Origin: Isoetes taiwanensis
Lineage: Eukaryota; Streptophyta; Lycopodiopsida; Isoetales; Isoetaceae
Direction: 5' to 3'
DNA: 64,000 nt
NCBI GenBank assembly: GCA_021234155.1
Contig: JAJEKV010000014.1
Location: forward strand, 10,373,563 to 10,437,562
Part shown: piece after piece, positions 32,543 through 43,596 of the stretch
Layout of the letters: each line of letters starts with the position of its first letter
How positions within the stretch are numbered: the first letter of the stretch is position 1
Notes under the pieces: generated by a model
Database searches by the model: none
What the model saw: the letters and a program-made list of their open reading frames with translations, nothing else
What the model was told of the DNA's origin: nothing
Position numbers and translations under genes: made by a program

Positions 32543-33250
32543 ATGGACAAGAAGATCGTGAGCTGGAATGTTCGTGGGGTGCGCTCGTCACCCGCGAAAA
32601 GAACGAGAGTGGCGTTGGCCGTTCGTAAGTTGGATCCAGATATCTTGTGCCTTCAGGAACACAAGTGTCACAGGGGGCCTTCGGGCCTTTATTGGACATG
32701 TTTGGGCCTTATCTGCTTGCTGCGGTTGCCACCTCACAGGGCCTCTAAGGGTGGGGCTGCCATTGCATGGAAGATGCATGTCGCGGTGACTTTCACCATG
32801 TTGGCCCGTTGGGGTAGGTGGGTCATCATCAAGTGGCGTGAGGGCCCCCTTGCAGTGGGGGATTGTGAGCGTCTCACGCTCACAATAGTCTTGGCCGAGG
32901 GGCGTTATAGGCGTCATTAAGGCATAAGGTCGCATCCTTGGGGCGGATGTGGCTTGGTTCTTCTTTGGCGACTTCAACATGGTGGAGTCCATCCATGATA
33001 GATGTGGCGAGAGGAGTGGAAGTCGTCTGCGAGGGTTTTGAAGCGGCGGCCGATGGGTGATGTTGTTGGACTCCTTGCATTTGGCGAGGCGGCTGGCGAC
33101 TCTTCGTTCCGCGTGGGTGTCCGGTGGGCGGGGGCTGGCGGGCATCATTTCGACATGCCGGATGCTATGTTAATACCTAGCGGCCGGACCATACCTCATT
33201 TCGGTGAGACGAACATTTTGTCACTGCGGATCTCGACCATTTTCCTCGAT
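32543..33250 (+). pseudogene. LINE ORF2, AP-type endonuclease
   Basis: The plus-strand frame from 32543 reads MDKKIVSWNVRGVRSS, LAVRKLDPDILCLQEHK and GAAIAWKMHVAV. WNVRG and the catalytic glutamate in LCLQE are hallmarks of the exonuclease-endonuclease-phosphatase fold that nicks the target in L1-type LINEs. After a frame break near 32920, a piece with VAWFFFGDFNMVESIHDR-like wording (about 32945-33000) carries the GDFN motif. Several indels follow. Confidence 0.82.
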
Positions 33251-33439
33251 TGATCTCGGGGGGGCCGTAGCGAGCCGAACGCCTTTGTGTTTAAGTTAAA
33301 CAGCCTACGAAGGATGCTGATTTCTCTTGGGGATACCCGGCGGTCTGGTTTTCGTACCTTCGGGATAAGTTAGGGATGGCGGGAATGGTGCGAGGCCTAA
33401 GCCAGAGGTCAAGGCATTCGCCAAGTCATGGGGGAGTCG

Positions 33440-34660
33440 GCGAGCACAGCTAGAGAGGGAGGTGTTAGAGGCGTTGTATCGTGAGTTGGAGGTCCTTAGG
33501 TCTCAGCCGACGGATGGGGTGCGGGAGAATGAGATCTTGCGCCACATTGCAGCAGATGAATCCAGGAGGGCTGCTCAGGCAAGGGTCAAAGCAGGGATCA
33601 CTTGGCTTCGAGAAGGGGACACTAATTCCCGAATGTTCTTCAGGGCTGCGCGACAAAAGAAGTATGCCGCCTCAATGTCGTCACTGGCATTGGCTGATGG
33701 TCGTGTTCTGGATTCGCCGGTGGACATCAAACAGGCTACTTTTCGGCACTTCTCTCAATTTTTTCAGGAAAAGAGATATCCCCTACGGATGTGATGGAGG
33801 AGATTGTGCTCATAAAGTGTGGGTGCAAGGTGTGGCAGATAGGAGGCGGGGTGTTGCAGCAGCCACAAAGCGAGAGCTTGGAGGAGGCTTGTCGTGCCTT
33901 GGCCCCCCACAAGTGCCCTGGTCTGGATGGCATCCCGGTCGAGTTCTTCCAAGAATATTGGGATTGGGTGGGGACTCGGTGATTGCAGACCTATCAAGAT
34001 CCGCCTCGAGCAGATCGTTGGACTATAGGCTCAACACGGGCTGCATCTCCTTGATACCGAAGGTGAAGGAGCCTATGGTCATCTCCGATTGTAAGCCCCA
34101 TTACGCTTTTGTTCCAAAAGATACAAAATTATTGGGCGAAGGCACTTTCGCAGACTACATGGTGGTCTTGAAGGAAACTATTAGTCCCATGCGATGCGGC
34201 TTCATTAGGGCGGTGATTCTTAGCAACGTAGCACCGCATTTGAGGGCATTCATTTGGCACGCCTTGAGCGGTGTGAGATTGTGTACTTGAAGAAATTTGG
34301 ACTTCGCCAAAGGCCTATGATAGTGTTCGGTGGGCGTTCACGAAAAGGATGATGTTAGCCTTTGGATGTGGGGAGAGCTTTCGGCAATGGCTATGAAGCT
34401 TTTGCGTCTGCCGAGCCACCCTCCTATGTCGCAGCGAGTCATCTTCGATCTTTAGTGTGGGTAGCGGAGTTCGCCAGGGATGTCCTTTGGCGCCCTTCCT
34501 CTTTACCATTGTTGCGGAGGCCCTCTCGCAGTTGTTGACTTCCGCAGTAGAGGCGGGTGTGGTGGAGGGGCTGAGGATGGCAGATGGGTCACAGCAGTGG
34601 GGAGTCGATTATCGCGATGATTCGTTCCTCTTTACTCTGCCGATGAGGGAAATTTGTTAA
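33440..34660 (+). pseudogene. LINE ORF2, reverse transcriptase
   Basis: The pre-RT block AGITWLREGDTNSRMFFRAA lies near 33585-33645. RT blocks follow: HKCPGLDGIPVEFFQEYW (about 33910-33960), GCISLIPKVKEP (34040), DFAKAYDSVRWAFTKRMMLA (34300), GVRQGCPLAPFLFTIVAEAL (34465-34530) and the catalytic box as YRDDSFLF (about 34610), where YADD would be expected. The frame breaks near 33790, 33980 and 34290. The changed second residue of the box keeps both aspartates. Confidence 0.82.
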
Positions 34661-35879
34661 ACCGCGAAGGAGCTCACGGATCGTTCTCCCTTGCTTCTGG
34701 CTGCCTTATGAATTGGACGAAGTGCTCGGCATTGTGGCCGGCAGCTGACCCCATGCCTGTGATCGTGTCCCAATTCCCATGGCGAATTCAGCCGCAGGGC
34801 ACATGTTCTAGGCTTTTGGGTATCCCATTCAAGATCGACGTTCAGGCCGGTGTGTGGAGGACATTCTCGGGCGGGTTTCGTCGGCACCTTAATTGGTGGA
34901 AGGGGGAAAGCTGTCCATGGTCTTGGGGTCCACGGTGGCTTAAGTCCGGCCCCGTGTTCGACTCATATTTATATGGCCTCTATCGTGTAGCGCCCAAGGT
35001 CACGGGAAATCTCCTCTATGGTGCGTAACTTTGTATGGGGAGGCAACGAGGAAGGGCTGCCGTTAAGGTGTCTTGGTGGAAGTCGCGCCCCAAGGACTCG
35101 GGTGGACTCGCTTCTTTGACCTCTGCCGCATGGCAAGATCCTCTTGTCTAAGTTTGTCCCTTGCCATTCTTGAGAAAGTGCTTTCGACTCTCTCAGGGCT
35201 TGGTCTTGCTTCATCGGTCATTGTCTCACTCGATAGTTTTTCCACAAGCCCCGTCGTACTGCTGGCTCCCCAGGCATTGTTCATGGATATCAGGCGATGC
35301 GCTCATGCCCTCCATTTCACGAAGGGGCTCTTCTTGAGCTTGGGAGCAGAGTCGCGTCCATTTGCTTTTGCAATTAGCGCCACCAGGTGCATTCAGTTGG
35401 AGGCATCGCCTTTGGTGGATCCTTTCGGACCACGCTAATAACGTTGGATTACGGCACCTCAAATCGATCCCGTGTTCAGCGTAGGTGGTAGTGTGGGGTG
35501 TTGGCGGTGGCGGAGTGGTATATTGATGGGCGGTGCACCTTGGTAAACTCTTCGTCATAGATTTCGGCTTCAAAGAGCTGAGATTGTGCTATTTGGGCCA
35601 AGTGGCTAATGCTCTGCCCATTTGGGGAACCCTCCGCCAGCGTCGGGCGTGTGTGGAAGTGTCACCGAAGGTAGACCCCTCAAATTTATTGAGATCCCTG
35701 CTATGGGCTTCCGGCAATTCGGGATGGCTGCCTCCCTTCGGATGGTTGGAGTCTTGGTCCCGGGGAGATGATTGGGCCTACATCCGGAGATGGGTGTGGA
35801 ACCCAATCTAAGCCCCCAAAATTCGGGTATCTTGTGGCGATTGTGCGCCGGCTCTCCCCGAGGGTGAACCGCGTGGGTT

Positions 35880-36240
35880 CCACAGCGGGATCAACCCGCG
35901 GATCGGCGACACTGTGTCCTATGTGTGGAACACGTGGTGGAGACCTGGAACTTTGCATGTTTCTTTGCTCACACATCCGGTAGGCATGGCGATGGGTCCG
36001 GTGCCTCTTGCATACCTCGCTCTGTAGTCAAGAGGTTCTTTTGGGGTGTACCCTAGCGAGGTGGTCCCCGACCTAGTCGGCCTTTCATTTGTGTAAAGCA
36101 TGGTTGTTGTGGCTCATTTGGGCGGCGGCGCATGAAGGTGTTCGGGGGAATGCGGACGCGGCGGCGAGGCTTTGGTCCCACAGTTGAGGTACAAGCTATA
36201 TCTCTCTTACCTGGCGTCTCCTCGGAAAGAACAGTTCAAA
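35880..36240 (+). pseudogene. LINE zinc-binding region and RNase H tail
   Basis: ATLCPMCGTRGGDLELCMFLCSH (split here as LCPMCGTRGG and LELCMFLCSH) is a zf-RVT-like CX2C...CX4H motif at 35900-35980. Downstream, AAHEGVRGNADAAAR (about 36120-36170) fits the last conserved block of RNase H (H.GVRGNE.AD). Some plant L1 lineages are known to carry an added RNase H domain. The earlier RNase H blocks are not clear to me. Confidence 0.6.
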
Positions 36241-36428
36241 GCAGCGGTATGGGAAAGAACCCTCCACATTGTAGACAGTCTCGGCAGATTTGTGGCATAA
36301 GTCATAGATAGGTACACATGTCTGGTGGGTACCTGCCCTAGTGTGGGCAGGAGTACCCTAACATCGCTCATCTTTGTATTTATTCTGGATTAATATTAGT
36401 TAATTTGATCTTTCAAAAAAAAAAAAAA

Positions 36429-38345
36429 CAATCTTAAAAGGTCCAGCATATCTTGGGGTTAACTTAGGCACACGACCTTTAACCAACGGTTTAAGGGTGT
36501 TGTTTCGTAATGCTGAATGATACAGAATCCTTAAGAACACATAATCGCCTTCCTCATAGGTAACATCACGTCTACACTTATTAGCATACACTTGAGCGCG
36601 ATCTTGCGCCCTACGCAAGTTTTGTCGACACTGAAGCAAAATTGCATTTATATCATCCAACATATTCACAGCAGCATTCGTTTTTAGATACTTGTGCATA
36701 CCAGCATAAGTTCTAGGATTTCACCCCATCATAGCAACAAAGGGAGTCATCTTAATTCCCGTATGTTGGTTGTTGTTATATGCAAACTCAAGGTAAGGCA
36801 AGTACTCCTTCCAACGAGTTTGACGTTCATGGACAAAACTTCTCAATATATCCTCTAAGATCATGTTGATTCTCTCAGTTTGGCCATCCGTTTGTGGGTG
36901 GTTACCACTACTCATTCTCAATCGTACCTTAAGACCTTTCATAAGGTCTTTCCAAAAATGACCTGTGAACTTGGTGTCTCGATCACTTATGATAGACAAA
37001 GGCAAACCAAAAAGAGGAAAAACATATCTCATATATGCAGTTGCTACATCGGGACCAGTAGCATCCTCCTTTAAGGCCACAAATTTGGCATACTTAGTTA
37101 GGCAATCAACGATCACCCACACTTGAGTGTTTTGCCTAACAGTTCTAGGCAAAGGGACTATGAAGTCCATACTTATACACTCCCATCTTTGCAAGGGTAT
37201 AGGTATAGGTTGCAACAGTCCCGGGGTACGACCATAGTCAGCTTTAACAGCTTGGCACGTCAGACAGTCCCGGACTTGTTCCTTCATGTCCAGCCAATAG
37301 TAGTGGTGTTTGACCAACTCATAGGTCTTCCACTCACCCCCGTGCCCAGCTTGCAGGGTTTCATGATGGTCACGCAATATCAAATCTCGAAGATTAGCAT
37401 ACAATGGAACATAAATCCTTGATTTATAAAAGTACAACCCCTCTTGCTCAGTCCACCAATCCCCAGATTTGGTTACCACAGGTTGTTGCTCATCTTCTTG
37501 ATATACGTTTTTAATCCTTTGGAAGAGATCACTCTCCCCTACCATTATAGTATTCAAATGCTTAATCCTAGATAAGGCATCCGCAACCGGATTGTTCTTT
37601 CCAGGAGTATGCTCAATACTAAAATGAAACTCATGCAAAAAGTCAAGCCACCTAGCTTGCCTAGGACTAATCTCTGCTTGGCTTTGCAAAAACCTTAAGG
37701 GCTTATGGTCAGTATAAACCACGAACTTGCGTGGCTCTTTATTGGTACCACATCTCAAGTAGTGCCGCCACGTCTTTAATGCATGAACTATAGCCAATAG
37801 TTCTTGCTCATACGTTGCATAATTTCGTTCCGCTTGACTTTCATATGCAATAACACGACCTTGTTGCATAAGAACAACTCCCAGAGCTTGCCCACAAGCA
37901 TCCGTGTATACTTCAAATGACTCATTGAGGTCAGGGACCTTCAGTACTGGACTGCTCACTAAAAGGCTTTTAATCCTTTCAAAGGCCTCTTGCTGAGCTT
38001 GACCCCACACATACTCTTGATCGTTTCTCAGAATATCAGTGAGCGGGGCTACTACCTTAGAAAACTTGGGCACAAATTTTCTATAATAAGTAGCCAACCC
38101 GAGAAAGCTTCTTAACTCATGAACATTCTCAGGTTGAGTCCTGTACCGCTCGTACCTTGTTAGGGTCCGGAGACACTCCCTCTCCCAACAAGATGTGATC
38201 CAGGTAAGCAACCCTTTGCTTGAGGAAATCACACTTGGAGATCTTAGCATATAACTTATTGTAGCGTAACACTTGAAGCACTTGCTCTAGGTGCTGGAAG
38301 TGTTCTTCCAATGAGTTCGAGTAAATAAGTATATCATCTACAACC
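36429..38345 (-). pseudogene. Gy2 pol: RT end, RNase H, integrase
   Basis: On the minus strand: an RT catalytic box (VDDILIYSN, about 38320-38345) whose upstream part is replaced by LTR b; then the RT thumb (LRSFLGLATYYRKFVPKFSK), RNase H (FEVYTDACGQALGVVLMQQ, YTDHKPLRFLQ), DALSRIKHL, an HHCC zinc motif (HHETLQAGHGG, CLTCQAVK) and the integrase core with SMDFIVPLPR, SDRDTKFTGHFW and DGQTERINMILED, so D, D and E are kept. The run 36721-38250 is open for 509 codons. A stop separates it from 36443-36699, which carries the integrase C-terminal region (ANKCRRDVTYEEGDYVFLR). Confidence 0.88.
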
Positions 38346-39077
38346 ACGAACTCCCTGAGCTCCCCACACACGATTGCTTTCTAATCCCCAGGATCAGTCT
38401 GAAGCACAGTTTCAGCAGCTCTAACACAAGAACTGAATACTGCTACAACAGTATTGCTCAAAGAGCACACAAGAACGCTTGCAAAGCAGAGTGTTCCCCT
38501 AAGCTAACACTGAAAGGTGAAGTGGCTTAGAATCAGATGAATTGTTTCCCAATCAACTCGCAGTAGCCCAAAACCCCTATCAGCAGGATATCAAGCTTTA
38601 AGATGGAGAGGATTGCTTCAACAGCTCGCTCCAAGATGGAAACCGTGATCCCAGAAAACGTCTCCAAAGTACTTTATAGGGCACTAGAGCCAAGAATAGG
38701 TCGAAAAAGGCCTACGGGCCTTTTCTCCAGCTTGAATCGAGCAAGAATAGCTCAGATCCGGCCCTTTTTTACTGATCCAGCCGTGCTATATCAGGCTGCG
38801 ATCAGATATTATCAAAAAGTCCTTTGGCTTGACCCATGCAATGGGTTTCTGCCACCTCACACCCCTTCTTCAATGGTTAAGGGGTTTTAGAGGAAACTTT
38901 ATAATTTAATTTAAATGGCACATTAGAATACGAAAGTTTGCGTATTTAAAAAATTGCCCCCATGTCGCCCCTAGGCGGTATTGCCGCATGGGACGTTCCC
39001 AGGCCACCCCGTGGCATTCCCAATGCGAACCCCTGGTCCCAAGGCCTGCAAGCGCGACTTGCCCTTGGACCGTAATA
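38340..39077 (-). repeat. Gy2 LTR b (inner), truncated by about 37 bp
   Basis: This matches LTR a, but its plus-strand left end starts inside ACAACCA.GAACTCCCTGAG and lacks the terminal TGTCAGACGCC stretch. It is fused exactly at the RT active-site codons of the neighbouring pol. Its right end, GGACCGTAATA, is followed by the purine tract. Confidence 0.85.
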
Positions 39078-40358
39078 ATTTCCTCCCCTCCCCTTAGGAC
39101 CTTGTCCTCAAGGTCTAGAGGTTCAAATGAGGAAAACGTTGCACAAACTCATCCGTCTCCCAAGTGGCATCCGTAGGAGACTGGCCTCGCCACAAGACCA
39201 GATATTCATGAATATCTCTATTGCGCAACTGCCGAACATGAGTATCTAGAATCCGTTCGGGTGTTACAGCGGAGCTTAACACTAGCGGTATACTCTCAAG
39301 ACTGACAACATTGTCTGTATCTAGTATGGCCCGCTTAAGCTGGCTTACATGAAACACAGGATGAATCCCAATATCCTGCGGTAAGGCCAACTCATATGCT
39401 GTGGTCCCTATCCTTTTAACAATCTTAAAAGGTCCAGCATATCTTGGGGTTAACTTAGGCACATGCCCTTTAACAAACGGTTTAAGGGTGTTATTTCGTA
39501 ATGTTGAAGGATACACAATCCTTAAGAACACATAATCACCTTCCTCATAGGTAACATCACGTCTATGCTTATTAGCATACACTTGAGCGCGATCTTGCGC
39601 CCTACGCAAGTTTTGTCGACACTGAAGCAAAATTGCATTCATATCATCCAACATATTCACGGCAGCATCCGTTTTTAGATACTTGTGCATACCAGCATAA
39701 GTTCTAGGATTTCATCCCATCATAGCAACAAAGAGAGTTATCTTAATTCCCGTACGATGGCTGTTGTTATACGCAAACTCTAGGTAAGGTAAGTACTCCT
39801 CCCAACGAGTTTGACGTTCATGGACAAAACTTCTCAACATATCCTCTAAGATCATGTTGATTCTCTCAGTTTGGCCATCCGTTTGTGGGCAGTTACCACT
39901 ACTCATTCTCAATCGTACCTTAAGACCTTTCATAAGGTCTTTCTAAAAATGACCCGTGAACTTGGTGTCTCGATCACTTATGATAGACAAAGGCAAACCA
40001 AAAAGAGGAAAAACATATCTCATATATGCAGTTGCTACATCTGGACCAGTAGCATCCTCCTTTAGGGCCACAAATTTGGCATACTTAGTCAGGCAATCAA
40101 CGACACCCACACTTGAGTGTTCTGCCTAACAGTTCTAGGTAAAGAGACTATGAAGTCCATACTTATACACTCCCATCTTTGCAAGGGTATAGGTATAGGT
40201 TGCAATAGTCCCGGGGTACGACCATGGTCAGCTTTAACAGCTTGACACGTCAGACAATGCGAAACCAAGTCCCGGACTTGTTCCTTCATGTCCGGCCAAT
40301 AGTAGTGGCGTTTGACCAACTTATAGGTCTTCCACTCACCCCCGTGCTTAGCTTGGCC
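39078..40358 (-). pseudogene. Gy2 integrase and chromodomain, second copy
   Basis: The 191-codon open frame at 39115-39690 reads RDVTYEEGDYVFLRIVYP, KLTPRYAGPFKIVKRIG, HPVFHVSQLKRAIL, then TPERILDTHVRQLRNRDI and HEYLVLWRGQSPTDATWE. The last is a clear chromodomain with its aromatic cage positions, which in chromoviruses steers integration to marked chromatin. Upstream pieces (39712-39933 and 40089-40350) carry DGQTERIN and CLTCQAVK. Beyond 40358 the sequence jumps straight to gag, so RT, RNase H and protease are deleted. Confidence 0.85.
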
Positions 40359-40830
40359 GTTTTGATTTCCAGTCAAAACTCGTTTTGGTCTTCGGAGGTT
40401 CCTCTCGACCAACTAGTTTCCTTGCAAGCTCCACTGCTTCCTCGAAGCCCGTGGGTTCTGCTTGCAACAAGTGTGTCTTGATGCTGACTTCTTTCAGACC
40501 ATTGACAAAATGGTCCACCCGCATCTGAGGGGTAAGGTCGGGAAGTCTTGCGAACAACCCTCGGAGTTTACTCAATATTCTCGTAAAAGTTTTAATTTGT
40601 AATCGACTCGGGGATATCGTGCATGGCTATCAAAGTGAGGCGATACTCATCTTTGAATTGCTTGCGTAAACTGTCGAAGATCGAAGGTCTTTCGGCGGGC
40701 GGTGGATAGCCCACCACCTAAGCGGCAACAACCTTCAACTTAAGAGAGGCGTGCAAAACTTTTGTTGTGTCGCCTTTCTTGGTAGCCGATAATATAACTT
40801 CATGCGGCCCTAACCCGAAAGCATCGTGAT
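40359..40830 (-). pseudogene. Gy2 gag fragment fused to integrase
   Basis: The minus strand reads MSKLRGLFARLPDLTPQMR, DHFVNGLKEVSIKTHLLQ and FEEAVELARKLVGREEP, the conserved C-terminal part of a Ty3/gypsy gag. The frame continues across the deletion into the integrase zinc region. Further upstream pieces to 40830 (MHDIPESI-like) match the gag copies at 44400-45350. Confidence 0.7.
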
Positions 40831-41050
40831 CCTCTGGTGTTCTTCGCCTCCCCTTCAACTACATACGGAGTCACCTTTCGCCTCCAGGCCCTAGCTCCCT
40901 TGCTAAGTCTCGCAGACAAGTGTCGTCTTTCGCTCGCCGAATCAATAAGAACAACCACGCTCTTTTCCTTGATTCTACATAGAACACGCATGACTTTACC
41001 AAAGAAAACTTTAGAAGAATCATTTACCATGCTTTCAAGGACGGGTCATT
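40800..41050 (-). pseudogene. Possible Gy2 retropepsin fragment
   Basis: The minus strand reads SSKVFFGKVMRVLCRIKEKS then VVVLIDSASERRHLSARL. VVVLIDS resembles a retropepsin active site, with SAS where SGS or SGA is expected. The match is short. Confidence 0.4.
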
Positions 41051-41059
41051 GTCTTCACC

Positions 41060-42884
41060 GCTTCACCATCTCGATGGTGTGGGCAAGCTCGAGTCAGGCT
41101 TATGCAATAAGGTCGTGTTATTGGATATGAAAGTCATAAGCTTAATCAAAGTTTTAAACGAAATTATGTAACGTATGAGCAAGAACTATTGGCTATAGTT
41201 CATGCATTAAAGACGCATGGCATTACTTTGAGATGTCGCATCAATAAAGAGCCACGCAAATTTGTGGTTTATACCGATCATAAGCCCTTATAGGTTTTTG
41301 CAAAAAGCCAAGAGATTAGTCCTAGGCAAGCTAGGTGGCTTGACTTTTTGCATGAGTTTCATTTTAGTATTGTGCATACTCCTGGAAAGAACAATCCGGT
41401 TGCGGATGCCTTATCTAGGATTAAGCATTTGAATACTTTGATGGTAGGGGAGAGTGATTTTTCCAAAGGATTAAAAATGCATATCAAGAGGATGAGCAGC
41501 AACCCGTGGTAACCAAATCTGGGGATTGATGGACTGAGCAAGAGGGGTTGTATTTTTATAAATCTAGGATTTATGTTCCATTGTATGCTAATCTTCAAGA
41601 TTTGATATTGCGTGACCATCATGAAACCCCGCAAGCTGGGCACGGGGTGAGTGGAAGACCTATGAGTTGGTCAAACGCCACTACTATTGGCCGGACATGA
41701 AGGAACAAGTCCGGGACTTGGTCTCGCATTGTCTGACGTGCAAGTTGTTGAAGTTCGACTCATGGTCGCATACCCGATCATTTGTAACCTATACCTATAC
41801 CCTTGCAGAGATGGGAGTGTATAAGTATGGACTTCATAGTCTCTTTACCTAGAACTGTTAGGCAGAACACTCAAGTGTGGGTGATTGTTGATTGCCTAAC
41901 TAAGTACGCCAAATTTGTGTCCTTAAAAGAGGATGCTACTGGTCCAGATGTAGCAACTGCATATATGAGATATGTTTTTCCTCTTTTTGGTTTGCCTTTG
42001 TCTATCATAAGTCGGGACACCAAGTTTACAGGTAATTTTTGGAGAGACCTTATGAAAGGTCTTAAGGTACGATTGAGAATGAGTAGTGGTAACCACCCAC
42101 AAACGGATGGCCAAACTGAGAGAATCAACATGATCTTAGAGGATATGTTGAGAAGTTTTGTCCATGAATGTTAAACTCATTGGGAGGAGTACTTACCTTA
42201 CCTAGAGTTTGCGTATAACAACAGCCATCATACGGGAATTAAGATGACTCCCTTTGTTGCTATGATGGAGCGAAATCCTAGAACTTATGCTAGTATGCAC
42301 AAGTATCTAAAAACGGATGCTACCGTAAATATGTTGGATGATATGAATGCAATTTTTGCAAAGGTGTTTATAAAAACTTCATGAGGGCCAAAGATCGCCA
42401 AGTGTATGCTAATAAGCATAGACGGATGTTACCTATGAGGAAGGTGATTATGTGTTCTTAAGGATTGTGTATCCTTCAAAGATGAATAACACCTTTAAAC
42501 CGTTGGTTAAAGGGTGTGTGCCTAAGTTAACCCCAAGATATGATGGACCTTTTAAGATTGTTAAAAGGATAGGAACCATAGCATATGAGTTGGCCTTACC
42601 GCATATTGGGATTCATCCTATGTTTCTTGTAAGCCAGCTTAAGCGGGCTATACTAGATACCTTGACAATGTTGTCGGGCCCCTAGAGTATACCGCTAGTG
42701 TTAAGTCAACTGTAACAACCCTAACGGATACTAGATACCGTGGTTCGGTAGCTATGCAATAGAGATATCTCCGGAATATCTGGTCTTGTGGCGAGGCCAG
42801 TCTCCTACGGATGCCACTTGGGAGACGGATGAGTTTGTGCAACGTTTTCCTCATTTGAACCTCTAGACAGGGAGGGGAGGAAAT
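41060..42884 (+). pseudogene. Gy2 RNase H, integrase and chromodomain in inverted orientation
   Basis: The plus strand carries the same genes as 36429-38000, now reversed: GRVIGYES, YVTYEQELLAIVHALKT, KFVVYTDHKPL, then HYYWPDMKEQVRDLVSHCLT (41667 on), SMDFIVSLPRTVRQN, DVATAYMRYVFPLFGLPLS, DGQTERINMILEDM (41803-42174), the integrase C-terminus (KLTPRYDGPFKIVKRIG, 42452-42685) and a decayed chromodomain. It ends in the purine tract GGGAGGGGAGGAAAT before LTR c. Many indels are present. Confidence 0.85.
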
Positions 42885-43596
42885 TGTTACGCGCTTGCCG
42901 GCCTTGGGTTCGCCTTGGGAATGCCACGGGATGGCCTGGGAACGTCCCATGCGGCAATACCGCCTAGGGGCGGCATTGGGAGAATTTTTAAATAAGCAAA
43001 CTTTCGTATGCTAATGTTCCATTTAAATTAAATTATAAAGTTTCTTTTAAAACCCACCTAACCATTGGGTTGGGGGTATGAGGTGGCGAAAACCCATTGG
43101 ATGGGTTAAGCCAAAAGGCTTTTCAAAGAAATCTGATCGCAGCCTGATATAGCACGGCCGGATCAGCCAAAAGGAGCCGGATCTGAGCTATTCTTGCTCG
43201 ACCTTTTCTTCGCCCTAATAGCTCTATAAAGTGCTTTGGAGACGTTTTCTGGGATCACGGTTTCCATCTTGGAGCGAGCTGTTGAAGCAATCCTCTCCAT
43301 CTTAAAACCGATATCCCGCCGATAGGGTTTTGGACTATCAAGGAAGTTGATTGGGAATCAATTCATCGGGATTCTAAGCCACTTCACTTTTTTAGTGTTA
43401 GCTTAGGGGAACGCTTTACAAGCTGCTCTTTTGTGTTTTGAGCAATACCGCCGCGGGCGATTTCGCCTGTGTTAGAACCGCCGGCCAAAGTCAGCCGATC
43501 CCGGGATCGGGCAGTGGGGAGAGCTCGTGGGTTCAGAGGTTGTGGGGAATTCGAATTTAGGTAGCTATATGTGTCTACTTTTGTTGGCGCTTGACA
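42885..43596 (+). repeat. Gy2 LTR c (inner, inverted)
   Basis: 712 bp from TGTTACGCGC to GCGCTTGACA, an inverted and diverged copy of LTRs a, b and d. It is unusual in having a purine tract and chromodomain on its left and a primer-binding site with gag on its right, so it serves as 3' LTR of one copy and 5' LTR of the next. Confidence 0.85.

Larger units (their letters stand above)
32376..36428 (+). mobile_element. LINE with endonuclease, RT, zinc and RNase H regions
   Basis: 4.05 kb, 14 A residues at the 3' end (36415-36428) and a 14-bp target duplication, showing target-primed insertion. The 5' end opens inside what seems to be the end of ORF1 (PARRRRKKKHRKNPASQ, then stop near 32537), so the copy is 5'-truncated. 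It is inserted antisense to Gy2 transcription. Confidence 0.9.

Noticed and set aside
32588-33148. 186-codon minus-strand frame inside the LINE
   Set aside because: It is antisense to the endonuclease region and its composition follows the complementary codons.
35226-35573. 115-codon minus-strand frame
   Set aside because: It is antisense to the LINE ORF2 C-terminal part and has no recognisable motif.
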